NCBI GenBank assembly: GCA_017619975.1
Contig: JAFZRH010000069.1
Coordinates: 1 to 58,587 of the forward strand
Direction: 5' to 3'
Length of the DNA stretch: 58,587 nt
Source: Lachnospiraceae bacterium
GTDB taxonomy: Bacteria > Bacillota > Clostridia > Lachnospirales > Lachnospiraceae
Positions 32,883 through 41,012 of the stretch are shown piece after piece. The position numbers and the translations under genes were made by a program. The number at the start of each line of letters is the position of its first letter. Positions within the stretch are counted from its first letter, which is position 1. Below the pieces are notes generated by a model that saw nothing but the letters and a program-made list of their open reading frames with translations, was not told the origin of the DNA and did no database searches.

Positions 32883-32914
32883 AAAAGCGTTGTGATACAA
32901 CGCTTTTCGTTTTA
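32883..32914 (+). terminator. Terminator of tRNA-Leu
   Basis: AAAAGCGTTGT (32883-32893), loop GAT, ACAACGCTTTT (32897-32907), then CGTTTTA. Confidence 0.85.
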
Positions 32915-32951
32915 GAGGGCGAAGGCCGCCGCGCCGGGGAGAAGAACAGGC

Positions 32952-33692
32952 ATGAATCATTCTGATCACAAACAGTTTTGGAAAAGGATCTTCGCGGTGC
33001 TCTTCTCTGCCGTTGTGTGCATGAGCTTTGCCGCGGGATGCTCTCACGGCGCCTCCGTGCAGAGCGAGACCGCCGCTCCGCAAACGACAGCATCCGTCCA
33101 GGAAACGGCAGCGCCTGCTTTACAGACCTCCGCCCCCGCTCCAACGGATACTCATACGCCGGATGCGGGCTGCGACGCCTTGTTTTACGGGGATTCCATT
33201 ACCAAAGGCAATCATTTCGATACGTACTTCCCGCAGCTTCGGATCGTGGATTTCGGCATAGGCGGCGCTACGATAGAGAGTCTGACCGAACGGGTCCCGG
33301 AGGTCAGCGCCTGTCACCCTGCCAGGATCTTCGTCATGGCAGGCGGCAACAACCTGTATTCCTGCAATGAGCAGGAATGCGTGGATCTGTTCCGCGGCCT
33401 GCTGGACGCTCTGCGTGAGGCCTGCCCTTATGCGGAGATCTTTGTCGAAAGCATGCTGCCGACCGACAATGATGTCGCCGCCCAGTGGGACTGCCCCAAT
33501 TCCGTTATTCGCACTTTCAACAAACACCTGGCGGAGCTGGCCGCCGAATACGGCATGACCTATCTGGACATCTATCCGGCATATGAGTATCGCGGCGGTC
33601 TGGACAGCAGCATGACCAGGGACGGCGTTCATCTGAAATCCGACAGTTTCGGTCCCTGGGCGGAGGTGCTTCGCCCTTACCTTGAACCGTAA
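32952..33692 (+). CDS. SGNH/GDSL-type esterase lipoprotein
   Basis: 246 aa. A lipobox FAAGC (Cys30) follows a hydrophobic stretch, so the protein is a lipoprotein outside the membrane; a Ala/Thr/Gln/Pro linker follows. SGNH blocks: GDSITKGN (Ser nucleophile) near 80-87, GIGGATIESL near 102, MAGGNNLYS near 123, and TRDGVHLKSD with the Asp-His pair near 223-230. These make it a serine hydrolase, likely deacetylating a wall or host glycan; substrate unknown. GGGGAG precedes the ATG. Confidence 0.85.
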   Translation: MNHSDHKQFWKRIFAVLFSAVVCMSFAAGCSHGASVQSETAAPQTTASVQETAAPALQTSAPAPTDTHTPDAGCDALFYGDSITKGNHFDTYFPQLRIVDFGIGGATIESLTERVPEVSACHPARIFVMAGGNNLYSCNEQECVDLFRGLLDALREACPYAEIFVESMLPTDNDVAAQWDCPNSVIRTFNKHLAELAAEYGMTYLDIYPAYEYRGGLDSSMTRDGVHLKSDSFGPWAEVLRPYLEP

Positions 33693-33748
33693 CGTACGTC
33701 ACTTCATCGGCAGGCTGTTCCCCGGTCTTTGCAAAATATATTTTTATC

Positions 33749-33777
33749 TTGATTCGCGGGCGGCAATCGTGTATATT
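33749..33777 (+). promoter_or_regulatory. Promoter of the DUF308-like gene
   Basis: TTGATT (33749-33754), 17-base spacer, TATATT (33772-33777), 50 bases before the ATG. Confidence 0.55.
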
Positions 33778-33827
33778 CAATAATGACCTCTTTCTTCAGA
33801 TAATTACGACCGGAGAATAATCTTTCC

Positions 33828-34367
33828 ATGAAACACGTGCCGCTCCATCACCGAAAACGCAGGCTCCTGATCCGTCTGTTCTTTGCCGCCGTCGTCTTTT
33901 TGATGGGGGTCCTCTGCCTGATCCTCTCCGACGTCATCTACTACAGTCTGCCGTATCTCTTAAGCGGACTGCTCTTCCTGCTGGCAGTTGACAACCTCTA
34001 CGAGGCCTTCAAGAACCATGAATTCAACGAAGAAGACACCGATGAGATCGCCAACGCCATTATCTTTCTTGCGCTGGCCATCGTTGTCCTGTTCAAGGTC
34101 GGAGAATCCGCGATCATTATCGGCGCGATCTGGGGCATTCTGGGACTTTTTCTCGCAGCGCGGAACATCAGCCATTCCTTATATGAGCTCATACACAAGC
34201 AAGGTTCCGCTGCCGGCCATATACTGCATCTGATGCACGCTGCCTTAAGCACCGGCATCAGTATCGCGCTGCTGCTGGATCCCGCGGAGCATCTGCATCT
34301 GCACGTTTATATTCTGGGGCTGGAGCTGGTCGACTACGCCGTCCGGATCGCGTTCAATGAAGTATAA
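33828..34367 (+). CDS. Membrane protein, DUF308/HdeD-like
   Basis: 179 aa with about six short membrane segments (roughly residues 15-34, 38-56, 75-88, 92-107, 130-148, 155-172), in the pairwise arrangement of DUF308/HdeD proteins. No catalytic motif. It has its own promoter and terminator. Function unknown; HdeD in E. coli is linked to acid resistance, which need not apply here. Confidence 0.65.
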   Translation: MKHVPLHHRKRRLLIRLFFAAVVFLMGVLCLILSDVIYYSLPYLLSGLLFLLAVDNLYEAFKNHEFNEEDTDEIANAIIFLALAIVVLFKVGESAIIIGAIWGILGLFLAARNISHSLYELIHKQGSAAGHILHLMHAALSTGISIALLLDPAEHLHLHVYILGLELVDYAVRIAFNEV

Positions 34368-34391
34368 AGAAAAGAAAAAAAAGAAACAGGG

Positions 34392-34420
34392 AACGGCAGC
34401 TTGAAAGGCTGCCGTTTTTA
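34392..34420 (+). terminator. Terminator after the DUF308-like gene
   Basis: AACGGCAGC (34392-34400), loop of 7, GCTGCCGTT (34408-34416), then TTTATG. Confidence 0.8.
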
Positions 34421-34459
34421 TGATATATTACCGTTAAGAGTACCGTTCGATATCAGCCG

Positions 34460-34486
34460 ACAGGTTTTTATTTAATATAAACCTGT
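34460..34486. promoter_or_regulatory. Palindrome upstream of the aminotransferase gene
   Basis: ACAGGTTT (34460-34467) and AAACCTGT (34479-34486) are perfect 8-base inverted arms around an AT-rich 11-base centre that contains TTAATATAA. It lies 41 bases before the ATG and could be an operator or part of the promoter. Confidence 0.4.
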
Positions 34487-34526
34487 GAGCCTCGGTAAAA
34501 ATGTATCTGCAGGAAAGGATCGTCGT

Positions 34527-35804
34527 ATGAAAAAGTACACGGAAATGACAAAGGCCGAATTAAAGGCCGAACGGGAGAAAGTCGAATCCGCCTACCGGGA
34601 ACTGAAAGACAGGAAACTCAGTCTGAACATGTCCCGCGGCAAGCCCGGCAAGGAACAGCTGGATCTGGTCAGCGGCATTCTGGATGTGCTGAAATCCGAC
34701 AGCGATTTTATCTGCGACGGCATCGACGTCCGCAACTACGGCAATCTGGAAGGTCTGCCCTCCTGTCAGAAGCTTTTTGCCGAAGTATTAGGCGTCAGTC
34801 CGGACAGTGTTTTTATCGGCGGCTCTTCTTCCCTGCAGCTGATGTACGATCTGATCGCCAAAGCCTATACGCACGGCCGTGTCAACAGCGACAAGCCCTG
34901 GGGAAAACTGGATGTCGTCAAATGGCTTTGCCCCTCTCCGGGATATGACAGGCATTTCGCCGTAAGCGAGACCTTCGGCATGACCATGATCCCGGTCCCC
35001 ATGACGGCGGAAGGGCCTGATATGGACGTCGTGGAGGAGCTGGTAAAGGATCCTGATGTCCGCGGCATGTGGTGCGTTCCCAAGTATTCCAATCCTGACG
35101 GGATCATTTACAGCAAAGAGACTTTCCGCCGCATCGCCTCCCTGAAACCGGCCGCGAAGGATTTCCTGCTGATGTGGGACAATGCCTACTGTATTCATGA
35201 GTTTTTCGGCGATTTCGTCCCCTTCTCGGATATCTTAAGCGAATGCGCCAAATACGGCAACGAAGACATGGTTTTTGAGTTTGCTTCCACCTCGAAGATC
35301 ACCTTCCCCGGTGCCGGCATCTCCGTCTTTGCCTGCAGCCCCCGCAACATGCAGTACATGAAGAAGCTGCTGGACAAACAGGTCATCTCCTACGACAAAG
35401 TCAATCAGCTGCGCCACGTCCGTTATCTGAAGGACAAAGCCGGTCTGCTGGCTTTAATGAAAAAGCATGCCGGCGTCCTGGGGCCGAAATTCCGCTGCGT
35501 GCTGGACGCGCTCGAAAAAGAAATCGCGCCGCTCGGGATCGCCGAATGGCAGCGTCCGAACGGCGGCTATTTCGTAAGCGTCAATACAATGCCCGGCATT
35601 GCCGAAGCAACCTGGAAACTCTGCAAGGAAGCCGGACTGACCATGACGAATGCCGGAGCGACTTTCCCGTACGGCAAGGATCCCAAAGACAGCAATCTTC
35701 GCGTCGCGCCTTCTCTTCCGCCGACCGATCAGCTGGAAAAAGCCATGGAGATCTTCTGCGTCAGCTTACGGCTGGCGGCACTGAACAAGCTGCTGGAAGC
35801 CTGA
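34527..35804 (+). CDS. PLP-dependent aminotransferase (aspartate aminotransferase class Ic / Aminotran_MocR family)
   Basis: 426 aa from ATG 34527, with GGAAAGGA upstream. It matches the family with LSLNMSRGKPGKEQLDL near the start, NYGNLEGLPSCQKLFAEVLG, and the cofactor lysine in FASTSKITFPGAGISVFA near residue 255. Segment GMWCVPKYSNPDGIIYS carries the conserved Asn-Pro motif. Despite the MocR name in the domain family it has no DNA-binding part. Probably transaminates aspartate/glutamate with 2-oxoglutarate, which would connect with glutamate fermentation; substrate not proven. It ends 6 bases from the convergent MBL gene with no terminator between. Confidence 0.87.
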   Translation: MKKYTEMTKAELKAEREKVESAYRELKDRKLSLNMSRGKPGKEQLDLVSGILDVLKSDSDFICDGIDVRNYGNLEGLPSCQKLFAEVLGVSPDSVFIGGSSSLQLMYDLIAKAYTHGRVNSDKPWGKLDVVKWLCPSPGYDRHFAVSETFGMTMIPVPMTAEGPDMDVVEELVKDPDVRGMWCVPKYSNPDGIIYSKETFRRIASLKPAAKDFLLMWDNAYCIHEFFGDFVPFSDILSECAKYGNEDMVFEFASTSKITFPGAGISVFACSPRNMQYMKKLLDKQVISYDKVNQLRHVRYLKDKAGLLALMKKHAGVLGPKFRCVLDALEKEIAPLGIAEWQRPNGGYFVSVNTMPGIAEATWKLCKEAGLTMTNAGATFPYGKDPKDSNLRVAPSLPPTDQLEKAMEIFCVSLRLAALNKLLEA

Positions 35805-35810
35805 AGCTTT

Positions 35811-36602
35811 TTACCATTCCAGGACAGTGCCGGCCCCCAGCACTTCCGTGCGGTCCGGCATCTGCTCCCGGAATGCTTCGCAGACCTCGTCCGCGGTGCA
35901 GTGCGCCAGATATACTTTCTCCACATTTTCACGCATATAGTCGATCGTCTTCTGCGCCGCTGCATCCATTGTCAGCAGATGGAACCCGCCCAGCACGGCG
36001 CAGACTTTTTTTGTGCCGGAAAGCTTTTTGGCATACTCCACCGTGTTGCAGATCCCGCTGTGCGCGCAGCCGGAGATCACGATCAGTCCCTGCGGCGTCT
36101 CGATCATCAGACCGCTGTCATCCGGACAGGGATAGATTTTTCCTTCCCGGTCGATCATGGGGAAGTTCTTTCCTTCAAAGTCCGTCTTCCGCTCAATCTC
36201 CCCCAAAAACGTTACCTTTCCGCCCAGTGCCACCGGCTCGCGGCTGAAAGCGGTCCGGTATTTCTTCTGTATTTCCTGCGCTTCCATCGGCATGCCGGCA
36301 AAAGTGCCGCGCGTCCGGCTGATGCGATAACTTGTACAGGCGGGATGAGCCAGCAGCTTCTGACCGCCGGGCAGGTACCGCAGGCCTCCGGTATGATCGT
36401 AATCACCGTGACTTAACACGATCATCTCCGCCTCTTCCGGCCGGATCCCCAGCTTCTCCGCATTTTTCAGAAACAGATCCGTATTTCCGGTATCAAAGAG
36501 GATCTTCTTTTCGCCGCTCTCAAGAAACAGCGACAGGCCATGTTCACAGCCGAGGATCGGATTGGCATTCCGATTATCATTCAGTACCGTAATTCTCAGC
36601 AT
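35811..36602 (-). CDS. Metallo-beta-lactamase-fold hydrolase
   Basis: 263 aa from ATG 36602, which has AAGGAGG 7 bases upstream within the reverse transcriptase gene. Metal motif LSHGDYDHTGG (HxDxDH) near residues 61-71, later His in SGCAHSGICN near 181 and GGFHLL near 208, as in the DHPMP-synthase-like MBL group. Its first 9 codons overlap the 3' end of the reverse transcriptase gene by 26 bases, so the two are translated from one message. Substrate unknown; phosphodiesters or pterin-like phosphates are usual for the group. Confidence 0.83.
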   Translation of the reverse strand: MLRITVLNDNRNANPILGCEHGLSLFLESGEKKILFDTGNTDLFLKNAEKLGIRPEEAEMIVLSHGDYDHTGGLRYLPGGQKLLAHPACTSYRISRTRGTFAGMPMEAQEIQKKYRTAFSREPVALGGKVTFLGEIERKTDFEGKNFPMIDREGKIYPCPDDSGLMIETPQGLIVISGCAHSGICNTVEYAKKLSGTKKVCAVLGGFHLLTMDAAAQKTIDYMRENVEKVYLAHCTADEVCEAFREQMPDRTEVLGAGTVLEW

Positions 36603-37815
36603 TTTCAGCCTCCTTTTCCCTCTCTTTATATTCGTAATAAGCATGCACCAGGTTCCGGTACCCGAGCGCTTTGATATCCTCGTAGCGCAGATTGAAGCGT
36701 GCCTTCGTCCGCGTTCCCGAAACCAGGTAGCGGATGGAGTCCCTGGCATAGGCGTCGATCTGCTTCAGACTCTCGCAGGTATTGATGACCGAAAAGAACC
36801 AGCAGCTCCAGGTCAGTTCGTTATCCCCCGCATTTTCCAGCAGTTTGCGGGTAAAGATCCGGATAAACGCGGCCGCCGCTTTTGTCCCTTCCACGCCGTT
36901 CCGACGGCTCCAGCGCATCAGCGCCCGGGTCTTGCGGCGCATTTTCTGCTTCAGTTTGGCTACCGTTGCCGGCGCAATATCGATCACGCCTTCCCGGTAA
37001 GAAAATCCCAGAAAAGTCCATCCTTCTTCCGGGGTGAAAAACTGTTCCTTGTCCGGATTCACCGCCAGCCCGGATTCTTTCAGGAAACGGCGGATCGTTT
37101 CCGCATGAAGCGCTGTCTCCTCCCGGCTGTCCGCAAAAACGATGATATCGTCCGAGTAGCGCGCATAGGGGATCCCTTTGTCCGCGAATGCCTGATCCAG
37201 ATCCTTAAGATAAAGATTTGCATAAAAGGACGCGAGCGGCGTTCCCGCCATGATCCCCTTCTGCTCACGGATGGCCGATCCCTGATCCAGAACCTCCTCT
37301 TCCGTCAGCAGTTTTTCCAGAAAACTGTACAGGGCGGCGTCTTCCCCGACGGCTTCCCGCAGCATCGGCAATAGCCGCTCCACCGGAATCGAGTTGAAAT
37401 AGTTGCTGATATCGACTTTATACGCATACATTCGGCGGATGCCGGAGAGCCTGGTCAGATGACGGATCGCATCCTTCGCCGAGCGGCCCGGCCGGAAAGA
37501 ATATAAACCCTCGGCATAGAGGCCGTCATACTTTCTCAGCAGCAGATAAGTCAGCAGCTTTAAGACGGTATTTTCATCCGAAGGATAAATATATACGATC
37601 CGTTTTTTCTGAGAATGCAGCTTGCTGATGACCGCGCGCCGGGGTAGCGGAAAACGATCCCCCCGCGCGATGCTCTCGCAGACGGGAAGATAGGCTCGTT
37701 TTTCGAGAAAAGACTTCAGTTCCTGTTCGTATTCCTTCGGACAGGCCAGAGAAGTCCTGTAATCATAAAACCCCTGCCAGCTTTCGGGGTCTGACAGTTT
37801 GTCCATCAGAGACAT
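36577..37815 (-). CDS. Stand-alone reverse transcriptase (RNA-directed DNA polymerase)
   Basis: 412 aa. RT motifs in order: SFRPGRSAKDAI (106-117, RT2-like), AYKVDISNYFNSI (131-143; first catalytic Asp135), KGIMAGTPLASFYANLYLKD (186-205), RYSDDIIVFADS (219-230; YSDD instead of the common YADD, Asp222 and Asp223), PDKEQFF, GWTFLGFSY (265-273). A basic helical thumb follows (KLKQKMRRKTRALMRW) and a C-terminal part of about 95 residues ending near GYRNLVHAYYEYKERE. No maturase, endonuclease or protease domain is present and no group II intron is seen around it. The retron VTG triplet is not seen. The class is therefore open, perhaps a group-II-like or unknown-group stand-alone RT. AGAGGA lies 8 bases before the ATG; a 59-base hairpin lies 33 bases upstream. 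Confidence 0.88.
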   Translation of the reverse strand: MSLMDKLSDPESWQGFYDYRTSLACPKEYEQELKSFLEKRAYLPVCESIARGDRFPLPRRAVISKLHSQKKRIVYIYPSDENTVLKLLTYLLLRKYDGLYAEGLYSFRPGRSAKDAIRHLTRLSGIRRMYAYKVDISNYFNSIPVERLLPMLREAVGEDAALYSFLEKLLTEEEVLDQGSAIREQKGIMAGTPLASFYANLYLKDLDQAFADKGIPYARYSDDIIVFADSREETALHAETIRRFLKESGLAVNPDKEQFFTPEEGWTFLGFSYREGVIDIAPATVAKLKQKMRRKTRALMRWSRRNGVEGTKAAAAFIRIFTRKLLENAGDNELTWSCWFFSVINTCESLKQIDAYARDSIRYLVSGTRTKARFNLRYEDIKALGYRNLVHAYYEYKEREKEAENAENYGTE

Positions 37816-37847
37816 CCGTGTATCCTCTGCTTTGCATCAGGAAAAGT

Positions 37848-37906
37848 GTGCCAAGAGAACCGCTTCCGGGGTCGTGGCGGGCAGCCGGAAACTGTGCTCT
37901 TGGCAC
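37848..37906 (-). ncRNA. Candidate structured leader RNA upstream of the reverse transcriptase
   Basis: GTGCCAAGAG (37848-37857) and CTCTTGGCAC (37897-37906) form a perfect 10-bp outer stem; TTCCGG (37864-37869) and CCGGAA (37885-37890) form an inner stem, with a symmetric 6x6 internal loop between and a 15-base apical loop. On the minus strand it is followed by ACTTTTCC, so a terminator is possible, but the two-step stem and position before an RT also fit an RNA partner. A second small hairpin (CCCGGAA-TC-TTCCGGG on the minus strand, near 37940-37955) precedes it. Rest of 37816-38085 shows no ORF. Confidence 0.35.
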
Positions 37907-38085
37907 CCAAAAAGACAGAAAGAGAAGGCATTAAAGCCCGGAAGATTCCGGGAAGTACCAGACCGTACACGAATCAGCTGCCTGCGAAGCTTTATCAAAC
38001 TCGTGCCGGGTCCGCCGCAGGCGCAGGGCATTCTCTTCCTATCGTCAACAGAAGGCAAAACCTCCTGCTTTAAACTGAAAGCTTT

Positions 38086-38610
38086 TTACCGTCCCAGGGC
38101 TTCCTTCATGCGCCCGATCACATAGGTACGGGCATTCCACCAGCCGATATCACTGCAGTCTGTATAGAAACGCAGATACTTTAGACCGGAGCGGAGGGTA
38201 TCGCGGCGCAGCTTGTTGGCGGCACAGCTCTTGCCCATCAGTTCGATCACCAGAACGGGATTGCCGGCCTGTCTGAACGTATAGATATCAGACTTATAAT
38301 ACTGCGGATGGCTCAGCTCGAAAGACAGATCCGCGAATTCCGAGCGGAAGATCCCCTCGAAGTATTCCCGGTAGCTGCCGTTAAAGGAAAACTGATTTTC
38401 ATCCTTCGGCATGATCTCTCCCCACAGAGCATCGGAACGCTCCGGCTCTGCGGCCGGTGCCGCCGGTGCAGGTTTTGCCGCCGGTGCCGTTTCGGGCTTC
38501 GGAGAATTCGCCGAGGATTCCAGTTTCTTCGCAACGCTCTTTAAGAAATCCACCGCTGCATTTTCCGCTTTTTTATTGCTTTCGCCGAACAGTTTTGACA
38601 GTAAACTCAT
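38086..38610 (-). CDS. Hypothetical protein, possibly PD-(D/E)XK-like fold
   Basis: 174 aa. A short helical N-terminus (SLLSKLFGESNKKAENAAVDFLKSV), an Ala/Pro-rich linker (about 36-58) and a C-terminal domain (about 70-174) with SDIYTFRQAGNPVLVIELMG, KLRRDTLRSGLKYLRFY and GWWNARTYVIGRM. The pattern Asp, then a beta-strand with VIEL, then an Arg-rich helix and LRF strand resembles DUF2726/Vsr-like nuclease folds, but the E-x-K lysine is not evident. I do not recognise the family securely. It has a good own promoter and precedes the RT gene by 270 bases on the same strand. Confidence 0.55.
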   Translation of the reverse strand: MSLLSKLFGESNKKAENAAVDFLKSVAKKLESSANSPKPETAPAAKPAPAAPAAEPERSDALWGEIMPKDENQFSFNGSYREYFEGIFRSEFADLSFELSHPQYYKSDIYTFRQAGNPVLVIELMGKSCAANKLRRDTLRSGLKYLRFYTDCSDIGWWNARTYVIGRMKEALGR

Positions 38611-38654
38611 AATGATACCTCCCTTTCGGATCCGAGAGTTTCGTTTGGAATATT

Positions 38655-38683
38655 ATTATATCGAAAGCCTGACGGCTTGTAAA
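38655..38683 (-). promoter_or_regulatory. Promoter of the 174-aa gene
   Basis: Minus strand TTTACA (38678-38683), 17-base spacer, TATAAT (38655-38660). It could also drive the RT and MBL genes if the hairpins in between do not stop transcription. Confidence 0.65.
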
Positions 38684-38693
38684 CCTGTTTTTC

Positions 38694-39299
38694 TCAGGAT
38701 TTGTCCTGCGCCGCATGTTTCGCTTCGGCGGCGATCCGTTTTTTCCAGCAGGGCCGGCACATTGCCAGATAGGTGTCGTTGCCGCCCAGCACCACCTGCT
38801 CCCCGCCGGTCACGACATGTCCTGCCGCGTCCAGACGTGCATTGACTGTCGCTTTGGCACCGCAGGCGCAGACCGTTTTGATCTCCGTGACCGACTGTGC
38901 CAGTTCGAAAAGCCGCTTGCTGCCCGGGAACATTTTCGTCTGAAAATCCGTCGCCAGACCGAAACAGAGGACCGGCAGATTTTCATTGTCTACCAGATCG
39001 GCCAGCTGTTCGATCTGTTCCGGCGTAAAGAACTGACTCTCATCCGCAATGATCACGTCCTTCCTGCCTTCCAGCGAATAATACCGGGCCGCGATATTTT
39101 CTTCCGGCCGGATCACGGCATCCGCCTGGGCTTCCAGCCCGATCCGCGAGTGAACGGCACCGATCCCGTCCCGGCTGTCCACCGAAGGCTTGATCAGCCA
39201 GACGCGCATGCCGCGTTCTTCATAATTGAATTTTGCGATCAGTGCCTGCGCTGTTTTGCTGGACCCCATCGCTCCGTATTTGAAATATAGTTTGGCCAT
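38694..39299 (-). CDS. tdk: Thymidine kinase (type II)
   Basis: 201-aa thymidine salvage kinase. P-loop YGAMGSSKTAQAL near residues 8-20 (the usual G-x-M-x-S-G-K-T/S is varied to S-S-K-T), DESQFFTPEQ with the catalytic Glu near 91-93, GLATDFQTKMFPGSKRL (lasso region) and zinc-binding CACG...CRPCWKKR. Length normal. GAGGAGAG precedes the ATG. Downstream 266 bases up to the HAD gene hold no clear gene. Confidence 0.92.
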   Translation of the reverse strand: MAKLYFKYGAMGSSKTAQALIAKFNYEERGMRVWLIKPSVDSRDGIGAVHSRIGLEAQADAVIRPEENIAARYYSLEGRKDVIIADESQFFTPEQIEQLADLVDNENLPVLCFGLATDFQTKMFPGSKRLFELAQSVTEIKTVCACGAKATVNARLDAAGHVVTGGEQVVLGGNDTYLAMCRPCWKKRIAAEAKHAAQDKS

Positions 39300-39565
39300 T
39301 TTCTCTCCTCACCGATCCCGTACCGAACGAACGGCTCTTCTGCTCAGTTATTGTAGCAGGAACAAAGACCGATTGCAATCTGTCCGCTCATCTTCTCTGT
39401 TTCCGACAAAATTTCGTCAGGATAACAAAAAACCGCGTATCAACGCTCGCGCCTGATCCCTTTTGTTGAGGGGAACGTCCCGCCCCGGACAAAATCCGGA
39501 CCGCTGCCGGACACAGTTCAAACTGCTTCGCAGCATGGAGGACCAGTTCGAAGTTATGAAAAAGA

Positions 39566-40183
39566 TCACTGCCCTTGCAGGAGCTTCTCCAGCTTCTGCC
39601 GGGCACTCTCATAATCGCTGAAAACGATGCCGGAAAAGCCGAGTCTTTCAGCCGCTTCCACATTTTCCGGCCGGTCGTCGAGAAAGACCGATTCCTCCGG
39701 CCGGATCGCGAAGCGCGCACAGAGCGCCTCATAGATCTCCTTCTCCGGCTTCAGCAGCTGCACTTCATAAGAAATCAGCTGTCCGTCCGTCAGCTGTAAA
39801 AAGCCATACTCCGCCGCATTGATCTCATAGGAACATCTCCCGTAATTGGACAGAATAAAAAGGGGAAAGCCCCGCTGCTTCAGCGATTTCAGCCAGCTGT
39901 CGGTATACGGCATGACCTGCGTGATCGCCGGCAGTTTTTCATCCCACATCCGGTCGGCCTCCCGCTCAAAACCGGGTACGCTCTGACGGAACAGGGCGCG
40001 GATCTCCGCTTCGTTATAAGGGATCCGGTCACAGCGCAGCCACAGATCCGCAAAGATCTTCTTTCGGAAAATCTCTCTGGCCTCCTCGGAAAAGCCAAGC
40101 GCTTCCATGCAGCGATCCGGCTGAAAATCCACCAAGACACCGCCCAGATCAAATATGATGTTTCGGATGCCCGCCCGGATCAC
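39566..40183 (-). CDS. HAD-superfamily hydrolase (HAD-IA)
   Basis: 205 aa. HAD motif I DLGGVLVDF (residues 12-20; the usual DxDxT/V nucleophile second Asp is replaced by Gly in the DLGGV form common in this subfamily), motif II FILSNYG near 107-113, motif III Lys in LLKPEKEIYEAL, motif IV FLDDRPENVEAAE. Typical of HAD-like phosphatases acting on sugar phosphates or haloacids. Starts with GTG, whose TGA-overlap (GTGA) couples it to the nucleoside phosphorylase before it. Confidence 0.83.
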   Translation of the reverse strand: MIRAGIRNIIFDLGGVLVDFQPDRCMEALGFSEEAREIFRKKIFADLWLRCDRIPYNEAEIRALFRQSVPGFEREADRMWDEKLPAITQVMPYTDSWLKSLKQRGFPLFILSNYGRCSYEINAAEYGFLQLTDGQLISYEVQLLKPEKEIYEALCARFAIRPEESVFLDDRPENVEAAERLGFSGIVFSDYESARQKLEKLLQGQ

Positions 40184-40959
40184 GTCCTGCGCCCCTTCTG
40201 ATCCGCCACATACGCTGCCAGCGTCAGGGCAATTTCAAAATGGCCGGTATCGTGCTGCGTATGCCTGACCTGCCCCTTCTTTTTTCTGGCCGTCCATTCC
40301 GGCGCATCCAGCAGATCTCCGCCGGTAAAGAACATATAAAGGTCCAGCCCTCTGAAATCGCACACCGCCTGAACCGCGGAGCCTTCCATCTCCACGGAAA
40401 TACAGCCGTCTGCTTTTCTCTTTTCAAAATTGTTGAGGGTTTCCCGATAGAAAGCGTCTGTTGTCCACGTTTTGCCCAGAACGTAAGGGATCCCGTTTTC
40501 CTGCATGCAGGCCGCGACGGTCTCCGCATTCCGGATCCGGATATAATCGGAAGCCGGCGCGTAGTGATAGGAGGTTCCCTCATCCCTGTAGGCCGCCGTC
40601 GGGATCATCACTTTGCCCCGGGCGATTTCCTTGTTCAGACAGCCGGCGCCGCCGAAGTGGATGATCTGATCCGTATCCAGTACGGTTCGTATTTCTTCTA
40701 CTGTGGCGGCACAGGCCGGTGCACCGACCCAGGTGCGGAAAAAGCCGAATTTTCTGCCCTCATAGTCAAAACAGTAAACAGGGCTGGCCCCGTGCGCCAT
40801 GAGCAGTTCTCCCACCTTTTCACAGCGGTACTCTTCCGCCACATACTCTTCGATCACATGCGAGAAAGTATAGATGACGGCATCCACCTTGACGGCGTTC
40901 TCATTTTTCGGAAGGTTGATCTTCGCAGGTGACTGATCGTCAAACGAATCGGTAATCAT
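40180..40959 (-). CDS. Nucleoside phosphorylase (uridine phosphorylase-like)
   Basis: 259-aa member of the PNP/UDP phosphorylase family. Conserved GGAGCLNKEIARGKVMIP near residue 102 and the signature CISVEMEGSAVQAVCDFRGL near 183-202, where the Glu-Met-Glu binds ribose. It would split nucleosides with phosphate; purine or uridine preference is not clear. AAAGGA precedes the ATG. Its stop overlaps the HAD start by 4 bases; the pair may recycle nucleosides together, near thymidine kinase. Confidence 0.83.
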   Translation of the reverse strand: MITDSFDDQSPAKINLPKNENAVKVDAVIYTFSHVIEEYVAEEYRCEKVGELLMAHGASPVYCFDYEGRKFGFFRTWVGAPACAATVEEIRTVLDTDQIIHFGGAGCLNKEIARGKVMIPTAAYRDEGTSYHYAPASDYIRIRNAETVAACMQENGIPYVLGKTWTTDAFYRETLNNFEKRKADGCISVEMEGSAVQAVCDFRGLDLYMFFTGGDLLDAPEWTARKKKGQVRHTQHDTGHFEIALTLAAYVADQKGRRT

Positions 40960-41012
40960 TGATCTTGTCCTTTCTTCGACGTTTTGTTCTCTTGCTGCCG
41001 TTCCCTGTACGC

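Noticed and set aside
36577..37815. Group II intron maturase
   Set aside because: No maturase or endonuclease domain follows the thumb, and no intron domain V-like hairpin is seen downstream, where the MBL gene begins at once.
36577..38085. Retron
   Set aside because: An RT with an upstream hairpin suggests a retron, but no VTG triplet is seen and the hairpin lacks a clear msr-msd layout with a branching G; a terminator or a different RT class is at least as likely.
39300..39565. Small plus-strand frame ending MEDQFEVMKKITALAG
   Set aside because: No ribosome-binding site, it runs antisense into the HAD gene, and no family is evident; possibly chance.
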